From: Atopobiaceae bacterium UBA7016
GTDB taxonomy: Bacteria; Actinomycetota; Coriobacteriia; Coriobacteriales; Atopobiaceae
Assembly: GCA_002449555.1 (NCBI GenBank)
Contig: DJXA01000013.1
Span: forward strand, 1 to 5,630
DNA length: 5,630 nucleotides
Direction of reading: 5' to 3'
Position 1 is the stretch's first letter; each line of letters opens with the position of its first letter. The translations under genes were made by a program, and so were the position numbers. Positions 5,064 through 5,630 of the stretch are shown here, in pieces. The notes beneath the pieces were generated by a model, which searched no databases, was not told where the DNA came from, and saw nothing but the letters and a program-made list of their open reading frames with translations.

Positions 5064-5630
5064 CTACTCCTCGGTGTCAAACTGATCGGTGCGCGAGGTG
5101 ATCACGCGGTCGACCAAGCCATACTCAAGCGCCTGCTGCGCACGCAGGTAGTTGTCGCGCTCGGTGTCGGCGTTAATCTTCTCGATGGGCTGGCCGGTCG
5201 CGTCGGCCAGGATCTGGTTGAGGTGCTCGCGGATGTACTTGGTCTCCTCAGCCACGATCTGGATGTCGGTCTGTTGACCCTCGACGCCCGAGCTCGGCTG
5301 ATGGATGAGCACCATGGAGTTGGGCAGGCACATACGCTTGCCCTTCGCGCCGGAAGCCAGCAGCACAGCGGCCATGGAGGCGGCCATGCCCACGCAAATG
5401 GTGGAGACCTCGGGCTTGATGAAGTTCATGGTGTCAAGGATGCCCAGGCCCGCATAGACCTCGCCGCCGGGCGAGTCGATGTAGAGCGAGATGTCCTTGT
5501 CCGGATCCTGCGACTCGAGGTGCAGGAGCTGCGCGATAACCAGGTTGGCGCTCTCGCGGGTGATGGGCTCGCCGATGAAGACGATACGGTCGTTGAGCAG
5601 GCGCGAGTAGATGTCGTAGCTACGCTCGCC
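5064..5630 (-). CDS. clpP: ClpP, serine protease subunit of ClpXP, 5' end outside window
   Basis: This is the proteolytic core of ClpXP, a barrel of two stacked heptamer rings that degrades proteins unfolded by ClpX. The frame is open from the right edge of the window to the TAG at 5064-5066, giving 188 residues. It opens GERSYDIYSRLLNDRIVFIG, which corresponds to about residue 13 of mature E. coli ClpP, so roughly a dozen mature residues plus any propeptide are missing. Counting from the first visible residue, YIDSPGGEV is the oxyanion segment (50-58), with catalytic Ser85 in GMAASMA, His110 in VLIHQP and Asp159 in TERDNYL. The Ser-His and His-Asp spacings (25 and 49) equal those of E. coli ClpP. 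The Met at 5427-5429 is internal. Only one clpP is visible; actinobacteria often have two, and a second copy could lie outside the window. Its last sense codons contain the clpX ribosome site. Confidence 0.97.
   Translation of the reverse strand, partial: GERSYDIYSRLLNDRIVFIGEPITRESANLVIAQLLHLESQDPDKDISLYIDSPGGEVYAGLGILDTMNFIKPEVSTICVGMAASMAAVLLASGAKGKRMCLPNSMVLIHQPSSGVEGQQTDIQIVAEETKYIREHLNQILADATGQPIEKINADTERDNYLRAQQALEYGLVDRVITSRTDQFDTEE
5067..5072 (-). promoter_or_regulatory. clpX ribosome binding site inside the clpP 3' end
   Basis: GAGGAG on the minus strand is eight bases before the clpX ATG. It consists of the two final Glu codons of clpP, directly before its TAG. Translation of the two genes is therefore likely to be linked. 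Confidence 0.8.

Noticed and set aside
5427..5429. ATG as the start of ClpP
   Set aside because: The upstream codons to the window edge encode the conserved ClpP N-terminal region, including SPGG, so this Met is internal.

Overview
The window is ordinary chromosomal DNA from a GC-rich bacterium. It holds six protein-coding genes packed tightly with short gaps. The ClpX sequence, the single clpP directly upstream of clpX, the GC-biased codons and the strong intrinsic terminators fit an actinobacterium, most likely of the class Coriobacteriia (Olsenella/Collinsella/Atopobium relatives). That placement is from memory of protein character, not from a search.

Plus strand, 2-1526: the end of a tcdA-like E1/ThiF-fold gene (tRNA t6A dehydratase family, start outside the window) overlaps the start of a TatD-family metal-dependent hydrolase in a TAATG junction. 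The pair ends in an intrinsic terminator whose stem lies inside the last tatD codons.

Minus strand, 1551-5630, read right to left: clpP (start outside the window) and clpX sit 5 bases apart and encode the protease and unfoldase of the ClpXP machine. They are closed by an elaborate nested-hairpin terminator. Next comes a four-helix membrane protein of no recognised family, with an Ada-like zinc-knuckle module and a 38-residue Glu-rich tail, closed by its own terminator. Last is a membrane-anchored SPFH/Band 7 protein of the HIR (hypersensitive-induced-reaction) type, which runs convergently into the tatD terminator. No gap without a gene exceeds about 160 bases.

The tcdA-tatD pair and the clpP-clpX pair are probable operons. 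The two membrane-protein genes look like separate transcription units, because each has a terminator upstream and room for its own promoter. Their adjacency to each other and to clpXP is suggestive only. I see no mobile element gene, CRISPR array, tRNA or rRNA. The items most worth a second look are the unclassified membrane protein with its repeat-encoded acidic tail, its HIR-type neighbour, and the REP-like palindrome after clpX.
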